From: Macrococcus lamae
GTDB lineage: Bacteria > Bacillota > Bacilli > Staphylococcales > Staphylococcaceae
NCBI RefSeq assembly: GCF_004359545.1
Contig: NZ_SCWB01000005.1
Span: 52,320-116,319, forward strand
DNA: 64,000 nucleotides
Reading direction: 5' to 3'
Position numbers and translations under genes: made by a program. Positions 25,242 through 33,932 of this stretch are shown piece after piece (the stretch's first letter is position 1; every line of letters begins with the position of its first letter). The notes beneath the pieces are model-generated. The model had not been told where the DNA came from, ran no database searches, and worked only from the letters and a program-made list of their open reading frames with translations.

Positions 25242-25273
25242 AAAAAAACCTGGACGATTTGTCCAGGTCTTTA
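25242..25273 (-). terminator. terminator of the Bax inhibitor-1-like gene
   Basis: AACCTGGAC / GTCCAGGT stem with a GATTT loop, followed by T residues on the minus strand. Confidence 0.87.
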
Positions 25274-25277
25274 TCGA

Positions 25278-25910
25278 TTAATCTTTTAAAATACTTGCGA
25301 GTCTCAGTACATCCATAATGATGTTAAGCAAGTTGATGAACAAATTGAAGCCCATCTCACGTGCTGAGAAATTACCGCGTTTCATTCTGTTGAAATCATA
25401 AATTGTATAGAGCAGGAAAATGGCAAGTCCTGCGATAGTGATGACCAGATGGAACATCGGAATCTGAATGAACAGTCCCGCAAAGCTTGCAAGCACTAGC
25501 ACGACTAATGCAGGAAACAGCATTCTTCCTAAACTCGATGCATCACCGACTACAAAGTAGCCGAGGAAACCGAAGGCAAAGAATGATCCGACTGCAAGAC
25601 CGATATTCTGATAGAATGCTACCGTTCCGAGATCCGCAATATAGTACATAAATGCTGTGTAACTGACTACTCCGAGCAGAAATGCAAGGACATTTGACAG
25701 TATTGAATCAAACTTACGTGATGCTTTGACAAACAACGAAATCATAACAATTGCAAAGATCAGAATCGTAATCGGGAATCTGAGTGCATCTGGAACGAAC
25801 TGCCCGGCAAAAGTACCGACAGCAAAGACCACCCAGTAGTAAACAAAATATAACCAAGCTTGCTTAACACTGCTTGAGCGTGAGCCTGAGTAAGATGATT
25901 GATAGTCCAT
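25278..25910 (-). CDS. Bax inhibitor-1 (BI-1/YetJ) family membrane protein
   Basis: A 210-residue protein with seven predicted helices spread evenly over residues 20-205. The TM7-adjacent sequence FLLYTIYDFNRMKRGNFS and C-terminal FINLLNIIMDVLRLASIL match the BI-1 family, in which paired aspartates (here in YDFN and MDVL) form the pH-sensing calcium-leak diad. It probably acts as a calcium leak channel in the cytoplasmic membrane, by analogy to YetJ. Confidence 0.9.
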   Translation of the reverse strand: MDYQSSYSGSRSSSVKQAWLYFVYYWVVFAVGTFAGQFVPDALRFPITILIFAIVMISLFVKASRKFDSILSNVLAFLLGVVSYTAFMYYIADLGTVAFYQNIGLAVGSFFAFGFLGYFVVGDASSLGRMLFPALVVLVLASFAGLFIQIPMFHLVITIAGLAIFLLYTIYDFNRMKRGNFSAREMGFNLFINLLNIIMDVLRLASILKD

Positions 25911-26007
25911 AACATAACCTCTTTAATATAAATTCATCCTTATAGGATTATTTATATTTTACATGGTCAGTCAAATAATTACAAACTTCCAATCCATGCA
26001 TAACGGG

Positions 26008-27570
26008 TCATAGTTCCTGCTGTTCAAGCTGTAAATGGTCATGACGTCTCTGGAATGCGGCGATCGCTGCATAATTTTCCTCAAGACTCTGCGTCAGATT
26101 AATATAAAGTGGAAGTATTTCCCGGTAAATCTTGACGTGATCAAAGGTCGGTTCGTGTTCAAAAGAAGCACCGACCATGTGACTAATATGCGAAAAATCA
26201 CCTTTTAATCCCAAGGCTACCTGTCCAAGAGCGATCGCCCCAAGACACGAACTTTCATGGCTTTCCGGGACAATCAGCTGATGCTCAAATATATCAGCCA
26301 TCATCTGCCGCCACAGCCCGCTTTTTGCAAAACCTCCTGTTGCCTTCAGACTATTAACGGGTTCGTCCATCAATACATTGAGTGCTATAAACACAGAATA
26401 CAGATTAAAGATAACACCTTCCAGGGCAGCACGAATCATATGCTCCTTCTTATGAGATAAAGTAAGCCCGAAGAATGAGCCTCTGACATCCGCATTCCAG
26501 TGCGGCGCCCGTTCGCCGGCGAGATACGGATGGAACAGCAGACCATTACTGCCAGCAGGCACGCGTTCTGCAATCTTCATCAGCACCTCATAACTCTCGA
26601 CACCTAGTCGTTTAGCGGTTTCTGTTTCACTGGCTGCAAACTCATCACGAATCCATCTAAGGACGATGCCGCCATTATTCACTGGACCGCCGATTACCCA
26701 CTGGTCTTTTGTCAGTGCATAACAGAACAATCTTCCTTGCTTGTCGGTCTTAGGATGATCAATCACAGTGCGTATGGCACCGCTTGTGCCGATTGTGACA
26801 GCCACTTCACCAGGTTTAAAGGCATCCACACCAAGATTGCTCAATACACCATCAGAAGCACCGATGACAAACGGCGTTGAAACATCGATTCCCATCATCT
26901 CGGCATATTTTCTGTCCATATCTTCATAGTAAGTTGTAGTATCCACCGCTTCAGAGAGCTCAGATTCATCAATGTCGAGCAGCTTCAATACATCCTTGTC
27001 AAACTTCAGCTCGTGAATATTGAAGAGCCCCGTCGCAGAAGCAAGCGAATAGTCAATGACATAGCGGTTGAACAGTTTGTAGAAGACAAACTCCTTAATA
27101 CCGATGAATTTCTTTGCCTGCTTGAACACTTCAGGCTGTTCTTCTTTCAGCCACAAGATTTTGGACAGCGGACTCATCGGATGGATCGGTGTACCGGTGC
27201 GGTGATAAATACTTAGTCCGTCGTATTCTTCGTTAATCTTCTTAGCATAGTGATGACTTCTGTTATCAGCCCACGTAATGCTTCTTGTAATAGGTGTATT
27301 ATTATCATCCATAACAATCAGGCTGTGCATCGCACTTGAGAAACTGACGAAAGCCACTTCATTTTTAGCTGCTCCTGCCTCACGTACAACTTGCTTAATT
27401 GCCATAATTACCGCGTCAAATATCTCATCTGGGTCTTGTTCAGCTGTATCAGCAGTCGGGGTATGAAGTGGATATTCTACATGATGAACCGCTTTAATGC
27501 TGCCTTCATCATCATAGATGACAGCTTTTGTACTCGTTGTTCCGATGTCGACACCTATCATAAACGTCAT
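26008..27570 (-). CDS. gntK: gluconokinase (FGGY family)
   Basis: A 520-residue FGGY sugar kinase. The ATP-phosphate loop MIGVDIGTTSTKAV is at residues 4-17; EQDPDEIFDAV, GTSGAIRTV (adenosine motif) and FHPYLAGERAPHW near residue 355 fit the gluconate kinases of Bacilli. It phosphorylates gluconate to 6-phosphogluconate. ATG 27570 has GAGGAG at the right distance; the frame upstream lacks a ribosome site. No gntR or gntP lies nearby, and a terminator separates it from the Pit gene, so it stands alone. Confidence 0.85.
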   Translation of the reverse strand: MTFMIGVDIGTTSTKAVIYDDEGSIKAVHHVEYPLHTPTADTAEQDPDEIFDAVIMAIKQVVREAGAAKNEVAFVSFSSAMHSLIVMDDNNTPITRSITWADNRSHHYAKKINEEYDGLSIYHRTGTPIHPMSPLSKILWLKEEQPEVFKQAKKFIGIKEFVFYKLFNRYVIDYSLASATGLFNIHELKFDKDVLKLLDIDESELSEAVDTTTYYEDMDRKYAEMMGIDVSTPFVIGASDGVLSNLGVDAFKPGEVAVTIGTSGAIRTVIDHPKTDKQGRLFCYALTKDQWVIGGPVNNGGIVLRWIRDEFAASETETAKRLGVESYEVLMKIAERVPAGSNGLLFHPYLAGERAPHWNADVRGSFFGLTLSHKKEHMIRAALEGVIFNLYSVFIALNVLMDEPVNSLKATGGFAKSGLWRQMMADIFEHQLIVPESHESSCLGAIALGQVALGLKGDFSHISHMVGASFEHEPTFDHVKIYREILPLYINLTQSLEENYAAIAAFQRRHDHLQLEQQEL

Positions 27571-27601
27571 ATAAATTCTCCTCTTAATTGACATCATGCC
27601 A

Positions 27602-27634
27602 TAAAAAAATGAGTAAACTATATTGATAGTTTAC
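27602..27634 (-). terminator. terminator after the phosphate transporter gene
   Basis: GTAAACTA / TAGTTTAC stem (27612-27633) followed on the minus strand by CATTTTTTT. It lies between pit and gntK and would insulate gntK. Confidence 0.85.
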
Positions 27635-27647
27635 CCATTTATGATCG

Positions 27648-28646
27648 TTAAATAAATATATTAAGCACCCAGAATATTAGTGCTGCTATTCCTGCTGAAA
27701 TCGGCAGTGTAATGACCCAAGTTGTAATCATCCGCTGAGCAGTCGTCCATTTCACACCTTTAACACGATGTGATGAACCGACACCGAGAATCGATGAAGA
27801 TACAACGTGTGTCGTTGATACTGGCAGGTGGATGTGCGTTGCACCAAATATAATCAGAGCTGAAGTTAAGTCAGCAGCTACACCATTTGCCGGACGGATT
27901 TTCATGATATTACCGCCAACAGTCTTAATAATCTTCCAGCCACCGATCGCTGTTCCCAGACCCATCGCTGTCGCACATGAAATCTGTACCCAGTGCTGAA
28001 CATCGTCGCCTGTCTGAAGGCCAGCAGTAATCAATGCCATTGTAATGATCCCCATAGCTTTTTGCGCATCGTTTGTCCCATGAGAGAACGCTTGAAGTGC
28101 CGCAGTGAAGATCTGCACGAAACGAAAATTACGGTTCGTTCTACTTAAGTTGTTGTTTTTAAAAATAACTTTAAATATAGAATACATAATGTACCCTATA
28201 ACAAAGGCAAGAATCGGCGACACGATCAAAGCGATGATAATTTTAATGAACCCTGAGTAATGAAGCGCATTGAATCCTGCAGAGGCAATGGCTGCGCCTG
28301 CTACTGCGCCAATCAGTGCATGAGAAGAAGAACTCGGTATGCCGTAATACCATGTCACTAAGTTCCAGATAATTGCTGCAAGCAGCGCTGCAAGAATGAC
28401 GACGGAACCATTGTTCAATGTAAAGGGGTCGACGATGTCTTTTGTAATAGTCTTAGCAACCCCTGTAAACATCAAGGCTCCAAGGAAGTTCATTACTGCA
28501 GCCATCAAAATCGCATGACGCGGCTTCAATGCTTTCGTTGAAACTGCGGTCGCAATCGCATTAGCTGTATCATGGAAACCGTTGATAAAGTCAAAAACAA
28601 GCGCAAAGATAACAATCGCTATCGTAATAATTAAAATAGGTTCCAT
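27648..28646 (-). CDS. pit: PiT family inorganic phosphate transporter
   Basis: A 332-residue, ten-helix transporter. The two PiT signatures are present: FINGFHDTANAIATAVSTKAL at about residues 22-42 (GFHDTANA core) and AFSHGTNDAQKAMGI near 192. It imports metal-phosphate by proton or sodium symport. The DUF47 partner ends 12 bp upstream, the usual PhoU-like/Pit pair. A possible PhoP-type direct repeat is upstream of the operon. Confidence 0.93.
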   Translation of the reverse strand: MEPILIITIAIVIFALVFDFINGFHDTANAIATAVSTKALKPRHAILMAAVMNFLGALMFTGVAKTITKDIVDPFTLNNGSVVILAALLAAIIWNLVTWYYGIPSSSSHALIGAVAGAAIASAGFNALHYSGFIKIIIALIVSPILAFVIGYIMYSIFKVIFKNNNLSRTNRNFRFVQIFTAALQAFSHGTNDAQKAMGIITMALITAGLQTGDDVQHWVQISCATAMGLGTAIGGWKIIKTVGGNIMKIRPANGVAADLTSALIIFGATHIHLPVSTTHVVSSSILGVGSSHRVKGVKWTTAQRMITTWVITLPISAGIAALIFWVLNIFI

Positions 28647-28658
28647 TCTTTAAACTCC

Positions 28659-29276
28659 TTAGCTGTTCTTCATAATAATAGATTCAAGATTATGTGCAAC
28701 CGTCTGACATTTGTTTGCAATATTTTCAAGAGACTGATAAATATCTTTGATTTTCATAATCATGACAGGATCTGTTTCAACAGAAAGGATATGTTTAATC
28801 GATTGACGAAGGATGCCGTCACAATTTGTTTCATGCTCTTTAATATTAATAGAATGCACACGGATATGTGAAAATTTCTTCTGCGCTACCAGTTCAACTG
28901 CCACTTTGATTTCTTCAGCACATGCCTGAATATTTTTAACGAACTCTGCTGTAAATTCATCTGAATACTCGATAGAGTACATTTCAAACATAGCAGCAGT
29001 TTCTTCCATACCGTCCAGTACATCATCCATCGCATTAGCAAGTGCCAGAATATCTTCACGCTCGATAGGTGTGATGAATGTCTGATTCAAGTCAGAGATA
29101 ATCTGATGCATCAAGTTATCACCGTTTTTTTCGAACGCCTTAATACCATCAGCGTATTTCTTCAAGTCAAATGCAGTGTGAAAATTCATTTCGCCAAAAG
29201 CTAAAGATGCACGCTGAAGATTTTCAGCCATTGCTTCAAGTTGGATTGCAAATTTATCTTTTTTTCTATTAAACAT
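28659..29276 (-). CDS. DUF47 (PhoU-like) Pit accessory protein
   Basis: A 205-residue all-helical cytosolic protein of the DUF47/YkaA family, related to PhoU. NLMHQIISDLNQTFITPIEREDI near residues 54-76 and ALANAMDDVLDGMEE (acidic metal-binding ExxxD-type motif) are characteristic. It is the first gene of the operon and controls or assists Pit. AGGAGG lies upstream of the ATG. Confidence 0.93.
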   Translation of the reverse strand: MFNRKKDKFAIQLEAMAENLQRASLAFGEMNFHTAFDLKKYADGIKAFEKNGDNLMHQIISDLNQTFITPIEREDILALANAMDDVLDGMEETAAMFEMYSIEYSDEFTAEFVKNIQACAEEIKVAVELVAQKKFSHIRVHSINIKEHETNCDGILRQSIKHILSVETDPVMIMKIKDIYQSLENIANKCQTVAHNLESIIMKNS

Positions 29277-29367
29277 TAAGTGGTGCCTCCTATAGTCATC
29301 TATAAATTGTTTTTCAAGGTCAATGTTAATATTCTATCTGATATTATGCGATAACGGTAGCCTATTT

Positions 29368-29384
29368 GTAAAGAAAAAGTAAAT
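29368..29384 (-). promoter_or_regulatory. PhoP-box-like direct repeat upstream of the Pit operon
   Basis: On the minus strand TTTACT and TTTACA are 11 bp apart (29384-29379 and 29373-29368). PhoP boxes in Bacilli are TT(A/T)ACA direct repeats with about 11-bp period. A further TTTACA-rich stretch lies at about 29430-29466. It is suggestive only, in AT-rich DNA. Confidence 0.35.
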
Positions 29385-29486
29385 TTATTATTATTCCTAT
29401 ATAATTAATGAAGAAACTTTGTCTTTTGTAAATTATATGTATAATTTGTGTTACAAATTTGTAAAGATTTCATCGTTTGTCTCATT

Positions 29487-29519
29487 AAAAAAGACGTTCC
29501 CCAATGGAAACGTCTTTTT
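29487..29519. terminator. terminator of the atypical SDR gene
   Basis: AAAAAGACGTT / AACGTCTTTTT form an 11-bp stem with a loop of about 11 bases directly after the stop at 29525, with A and T runs on both sides. Confidence 0.9.
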
Positions 29520-29524
29520 CTTAA

Positions 29525-30442
29525 TTAATCTTTCGTATATGTTCGCGTCATACCTTGCGAATTCTCATCATTAAACATCTGTATGCGCATTTCAACATCC
29601 AGCACTCGCATGGTCACATGATGGAACGGAGACTGGCAGAACTGATAGAACCATTTTGGCATTGCGGGTACATAATCATGAATACCAACGATGACTTCAT
29701 TGGAATCGATGAGTCGTCTGAATTCCAAACGTCCTTTGTTGTCACGACTCTTCTGTACAAGCGTTCCACCTGAAATTTCAAACTGCTGACGGTCGTTATT
29801 GCTGCTATCTGAAATTTGTTTTAGAATGACAAGATCTATAGTACGAGCCTGCAGATAATAGCTATTGTTTTTATATTCCACATTTGAAACTTTAGGTACT
29901 ATGTCATTATAATAATTAAAGTAATGTGTGATGAATTTTTCAAGCGACCAGGATTTAGGCAGCTTATATCGAACAAGCACTCTGACATCATCTTTTCTGG
30001 AAGACTGATCTTGCGCCATTATTCCTTTACGTCTGATTTTGCTGCCAGTTACTCTTACCGGTGTCTTATAATGTCTTAATATTTTAAGCGTTTCCGCATC
30101 TTCTGTAGCGCCGCCGATATAGATGATTTCTTTAATGTTGTTATGTTCAGCTGCTCTTGCATAATTGTCGGCAGCCAGTGCATTTAAATCATTGAAGTTA
30201 GCTTCTGTCGTCTTGCTGGATCGTTTTGTAGGATCGAGGTAATATACCGCGAAATCAATACCTTCCATTGCTCTTTTCACGTCTTCCAGATTAAAAATAT
30301 CACCTTGAATCCATGACAGAGCTTTCTTTAGTGCTTCCGGATATTTTGACATAGCTACGACATCCACATCTTCTTTCAGTGCTTCATATAAATAACTTCC
30401 GATATATCCTGAAGTACCAGTTAACAATACCCGTGACCGCAT
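29525..30442 (-). CDS. short atypical SDR-like protein with C-terminal DUF2867-like domain
   Basis: 305 residues. The N-terminal Rossmann motif TGTSGYIG is at residues 8-15. The C-terminal part (about 170-290) ends with GRLEFRRLIDSNEVIVGIHDYVP. It is clearly paralogous at both ends to the 479-residue protein at 40539-41978 (LLTGASGYIG; ARLEFRRVLDKNECLIAIHEYEP), but it lacks about 170 central residues, including the SDR substrate lobe. Whether it still binds NAD(P) productively is unclear. It could be a regulator or a decayed enzyme. Single gene. Confidence 0.7.
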   Translation of the reverse strand: MRSRVLLTGTSGYIGSYLYEALKEDVDVVAMSKYPEALKKALSWIQGDIFNLEDVKRAMEGIDFAVYYLDPTKRSSKTTEANFNDLNALAADNYARAAEHNNIKEIIYIGGATEDAETLKILRHYKTPVRVTGSKIRRKGIMAQDQSSRKDDVRVLVRYKLPKSWSLEKFITHYFNYYNDIVPKVSNVEYKNNSYYLQARTIDLVILKQISDSSNNDRQQFEISGGTLVQKSRDNKGRLEFRRLIDSNEVIVGIHDYVPAMPKWFYQFCQSPFHHVTMRVLDVEMRIQMFNDENSQGMTRTYTKD

Positions 30443-30554
30443 AGTATCTGCCTCCGCTCAATCTATAAGAATGATTATATTTTACCATATGTTTTTGTAA
30501 GCCATAAGCGAAAGACCATTAAATTGACTGGCCACTCTTCATTTTTAGAGATGT

Positions 30555-31544
30555 CTACTTACGACTGACACCCGCTTCTACAGGCTGGACACGACCATCA
30601 TACGGCGTCTGATTTGTATACCGTCTAAGGAACATCAGTAATTTTTTATAGGTCAGTTGTGATTCCGGCAATGCCATATGGAACTGATACTGATGACGCA
30701 ATTGATGCGAGCTGTCAAAAAAAGATGTTTTATAAGGGATATTGTACTTCTGCAGCACTGTCACCAGCTCTCTCGCCTGTGAGTCAAATGGATCTGCATC
30801 TCCTACTGTCAAAAAAGTCGGAGGGTAATCTTTTGTAACATGTCTTGTTGTAGACATCTGATTAATTGGCACAAAATCTTTTTCCCAGTTCGCTTCACCT
30901 GTATAGCTTTGCATAAATAATTTAATCCGAGGAAAATTAGTTGCTCTAACGGTTTTCATATTATAAAATCCACCGAACAGAATCACTGCCTTCAACTGTT
31001 CTTTCTTAAAGCTCGGCTTCATATTCATCGTCTCGCTTAGTTTATCATTCGTCTGTATCGCAGCAAATTGACTAGCCAGCTGAGCGCCTGCTGAATCACC
31101 ACCGATTATAATCTGATTTTTATCTATCGGCAGGTTCAGCTTGTTTTTCAGCATATATTGACTTGCCGCAGCCTGCTGCTTGATCGGTGTCGGATATTGA
31201 TATTCAGGTGCGAGCGCATAATTAATATTTGCAATAATAAACCCTTTTTCAGCAAGCTGTGCTAAATATGGATTTTTATATTTTTTGTCGCCAGCGATAT
31301 ACCCTCCTCCATGAGTCCAAATAATGAGCGGTAGTTTATCACCTTTTTTTATTTTGGCTGGCATTAGAATATCCAGCTGACTGCCAGACAATTTACTGTA
31401 AACTATATTATGATATATTTTCACGTTCTTTTTCTGAAGTGCGGCATCTGTAATCTGAACGGGTTTTTCGATGACATATTCACCGATGAACCCAACAACA
31501 AACAGCCAGAGTACACTCATTATAATCCATAGCATTTTTTTCAT
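30555..31544 (-). CDS. exported or membrane-anchored alpha/beta hydrolase (BD-FAE/HSL-like)
   Basis: A 329-residue protein with an N-terminal hydrophobic segment (residues 3-22) that is either an uncleaved anchor or a signal peptide. HGGGYIAGDK near residue 80 is the oxyanion hole. GGDSAGAQLA near residue 148 is the nucleophile elbow. Asp in VGDADPFDSQ near 248 and His in SSHQLRH complete the triad. It is an esterase or lipase acting outside the membrane. ATG 31544 has GGAG eight bases upstream, while TTG 31562 does not. It lies 26 bp after the YkvI-like gene and is likely in its operon. Confidence 0.82.
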   Translation of the reverse strand: MKKMLWIIMSVLWLFVVGFIGEYVIEKPVQITDAALQKKNVKIYHNIVYSKLSGSQLDILMPAKIKKGDKLPLIIWTHGGGYIAGDKKYKNPYLAQLAEKGFIIANINYALAPEYQYPTPIKQQAAASQYMLKNKLNLPIDKNQIIIGGDSAGAQLASQFAAIQTNDKLSETMNMKPSFKKEQLKAVILFGGFYNMKTVRATNFPRIKLFMQSYTGEANWEKDFVPINQMSTTRHVTKDYPPTFLTVGDADPFDSQARELVTVLQKYNIPYKTSFFDSSHQLRHQYQFHMALPESQLTYKKLLMFLRRYTNQTPYDGRVQPVEAGVSRK

Positions 31545-31570
31545 TACTGCTGCTCCATTCAATCACTGCT

Positions 31571-32644
31571 TTATGCGATGTGTTTCTTGCCTTTGCTCTT
31601 TCTAACCACGTATTTCACGAAAATACCAAGGCACAGCAATATTCCGATATAGCCCATGGCTGGATAAAGTTTACCGACTAAGTCGATGAAGCCGATAAAG
31701 CTTAGGAAGTATCCGACAAGCATGGTACCGACAAGCAACATGATATATTTTTTTGAATAAGGTTCTGTAAATCGTGCGACAAATGAATACATCAGTCCGA
31801 CTATTGTATTATAAATCACTGTTAACATAATAATACTAAGCACGATACTAAGCAATGGATGAATCATACGTCCTAAAACAAGTGAGGGAATAGGCGAATC
31901 CTTTACTTTATCAAGTTCAGCAAGCAGTCCGGAATTAACCATCAACAGTAATATGAGAAGTATGATTCCTCCAATTGTACCGCCTCGACCAGCAATCACT
32001 TTACGGCTGGAATCTCCGCCAATTGCCGTCAACATACTAAACGCTGTAGAAAATGCAAGTCCCCCGTAAAGAATACCATCCCACCACCAAAGCTTTGATG
32101 GCTGCTTTTCAGTATCAATATGTGAATTCACTTCACTGAAAGACAGATCACCATTAAAGAAGAAGTAAATTGCAATAATAGTAACGACCGTGATAAGAAA
32201 AGGTGTAACCAACCCTAGAGCATTAACGATCTTGTTAAAATCCATCATAAGCGTAATAATGACTAAAATCATCATTATTAATGAGCCCAGCCAGATAGGA
32301 ACACCAAAACTTTCGTTGAATGCACTGCCTGCACCAGCAAGCATAATGACTGATATGGCATACAGAAAAAACACAAGTACATAGTCAATGACTTTTCCAA
32401 ATTTTTCACCAAATAGGTAATTGATAGCACTCTCGTGACTATCTGCATCTAATCCTTGACCAATTTTTGTAATCTCTCGACCGAAAAATGCGAGCATTAG
32501 TCCGGAGATCAAGATGGCCAAATAGCTGTATGTACCGTAATTCGTGAAAAATTTCAAAACTTCCTGTCCTGTCGAAAAACCAGCCCCTACCACGACTCCT
32601 ACATATGCAGAGCCAATTTTGATTGCTTCTGTATTCTTTGACAT
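31571..32644 (-). CDS. YkvI family membrane protein
   Basis: A 357-residue protein with ten predicted helices. The start KIGSAYVGVVVGAGFSTGQE is a strong YkvI signature, resembling the first helix of APC/LeuT-fold transporters. The family has no established substrate; secondary transport of a small solute is plausible. The ribosome site GGAGGAGGAG is strong. The downstream esterase gene probably belongs to the same transcript. Confidence 0.85.
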   Translation of the reverse strand: MSKNTEAIKIGSAYVGVVVGAGFSTGQEVLKFFTNYGTYSYLAILISGLMLAFFGREITKIGQGLDADSHESAINYLFGEKFGKVIDYVLVFFLYAISVIMLAGAGSAFNESFGVPIWLGSLIMMILVIITLMMDFNKIVNALGLVTPFLITVVTIIAIYFFFNGDLSFSEVNSHIDTEKQPSKLWWWDGILYGGLAFSTAFSMLTAIGGDSSRKVIAGRGGTIGGIILLILLLMVNSGLLAELDKVKDSPIPSLVLGRMIHPLLSIVLSIIMLTVIYNTIVGLMYSFVARFTEPYSKKYIMLLVGTMLVGYFLSFIGFIDLVGKLYPAMGYIGILLCLGIFVKYVVRKSKGKKHIA

Positions 32645-32836
32645 ATTCTCCTCCTCCTTATTATTTCAAAAACATACGTCTACAATTAAAGCAAAAGACA
32701 GCTTCAATATCAAATCATAACTATCTACAGAGTTCTCATCTTTCAGTAAGTTTTATTGTTGTCTTATATATTTATCAGTCCAATAACATAAAGTTCTGTA
32801 TAATAATTGTATAACGATTGATGGAGGGAATAGGCA

Positions 32837-33211
32837 ATGGAATTAAATAAGCAAGTCGTTCACATGTTTGTAAGAGAACTGCACGTCAGAGATTTTGACC
32901 AGACATCACCTGATATCACTAAAATGCATCGTATTGATATTGAACAACATCCAGATGATCCTCACGTCTTTGAATTTACATTGAACTTTATGTTTGCTCA
33001 CTTCGGTACGCAGATCGATGGAATTATCGAAGCCACTATTCTTGTTAGCAGCGATGATGACACTGTCGATGTGCTGACAGAACTACAGAGTGATGAGAAA
33101 ATGTATGCAGTCCCATTATTTTCAAAAGCTTCTGCTTTGATTGTCAAAGCAACAGAAGACCGTGGAATGTTCCCGGTTATTCTTCCAGTGGAAGTCTGGC
33201 TGGAGGATTAA
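32837..33211 (+). CDS. DUF1149 family protein
   Basis: A 124-residue acidic cytosolic protein beginning MELNKQVVHMFVRELHVRDF, the typical DUF1149 start. The family is confined to Firmicutes and its function is unknown; I recall an alpha/beta fold related to SecB, but this is not certain. GGAGG lies before the ATG. The gene is divergent from the YkvI-like gene and ends at a strong terminator shared with the convergent neighbour. Confidence 0.88.
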   Translation: MELNKQVVHMFVRELHVRDFDQTSPDITKMHRIDIEQHPDDPHVFEFTLNFMFAHFGTQIDGIIEATILVSSDDDTVDVLTELQSDEKMYAVPLFSKASALIVKATEDRGMFPVILPVEVWLED

Positions 33212-33212
33212 T

Positions 33213-33248
33213 AAAAGCCTGAAGACTTATACTGTCTTCAGGCTTTTT
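33213..33248. terminator. bidirectional terminator
   Basis: AAAGCCTGAAGAC / GTCTTCAGGCTTT form a 13-bp stem with a 7-base loop and flanking A/T runs. The stop codon of the convergent gene at 33238 lies inside the right arm. Confidence 0.92.
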
Positions 33249-33735
33249 TAATATGATTGAAATGATTGATATCTACTACAACAGAATCAAGCTTCTTAGC
33301 AGTCTGCTTTAATATATTACGCGCTACTTTGTTTTCCGGATCTTTTTTTAATATCTCTTTTGCTACACTGAATGCTTCCTTATCTGAAATGACCGGATCA
33401 GGAATTGCATATAGAAACAGCAGCTGCAGCAGGCTTTTTATTTCTTTATGATCAGTGAGAATGACAGAACGTTTCGCGTGATAGTATGCTGCATTAAATG
33501 CTCCGCTTACATCACTTAGCGGATAGACCAGGAGCAGAAACGCCAGGTCATGCAGTTCTACTGTTTCATCTTCCTGCATCATATCAACGATGAAGGTATA
33601 GAACATCATAGATTCACTGTCATGAGCTGCACTGATAAATGCTTCTTCAAATGCCATAAAGTCGGTTTCATCCATCATTTTTTTAGCTGCAGCGAAATTT
33701 CCGCTCAGAATTAAATATTCAATTTCATCTTTCAT
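33238..33735 (-). CDS. hypothetical helical protein
   Basis: A 165-residue acidic protein that I do not recognise. It is predicted all-helical with a TPR-like rhythm (SGNFAAAKKMMDETDF, and near the C-terminus KKDPENKVARNILKQTAKK). No signal peptide or membrane segment. The ATG has GAGGGA upstream. It may be a small scaffold or adaptor. It is single, convergent with the DUF1149 gene, and its stop falls in their shared terminator. Confidence 0.75.
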   Translation of the reverse strand: MKDEIEYLILSGNFAAAKKMMDETDFMAFEEAFISAAHDSESMMFYTFIVDMMQEDETVELHDLAFLLLVYPLSDVSGAFNAAYYHAKRSVILTDHKEIKSLLQLLFLYAIPDPVISDKEAFSVAKEILKKDPENKVARNILKQTAKKLDSVVVDINHFNHIKKA

Positions 33736-33932
33736 GATGTCCCTCCTTTATGTTCATAGCTTTTTTATTCTACCATATTTCCATTATATTTCCCATCATC
33801 AACTGCACTTCTTTTATGTAAATTATTTATAGGGAGTAATAAAGAAAATTTAAGATTCAGTAAACTAAGACATATGACGTCAGCACTGTTCTATACTGAT
33901 ACTGCAGTACACTTATAACGGAGGGATAACAA

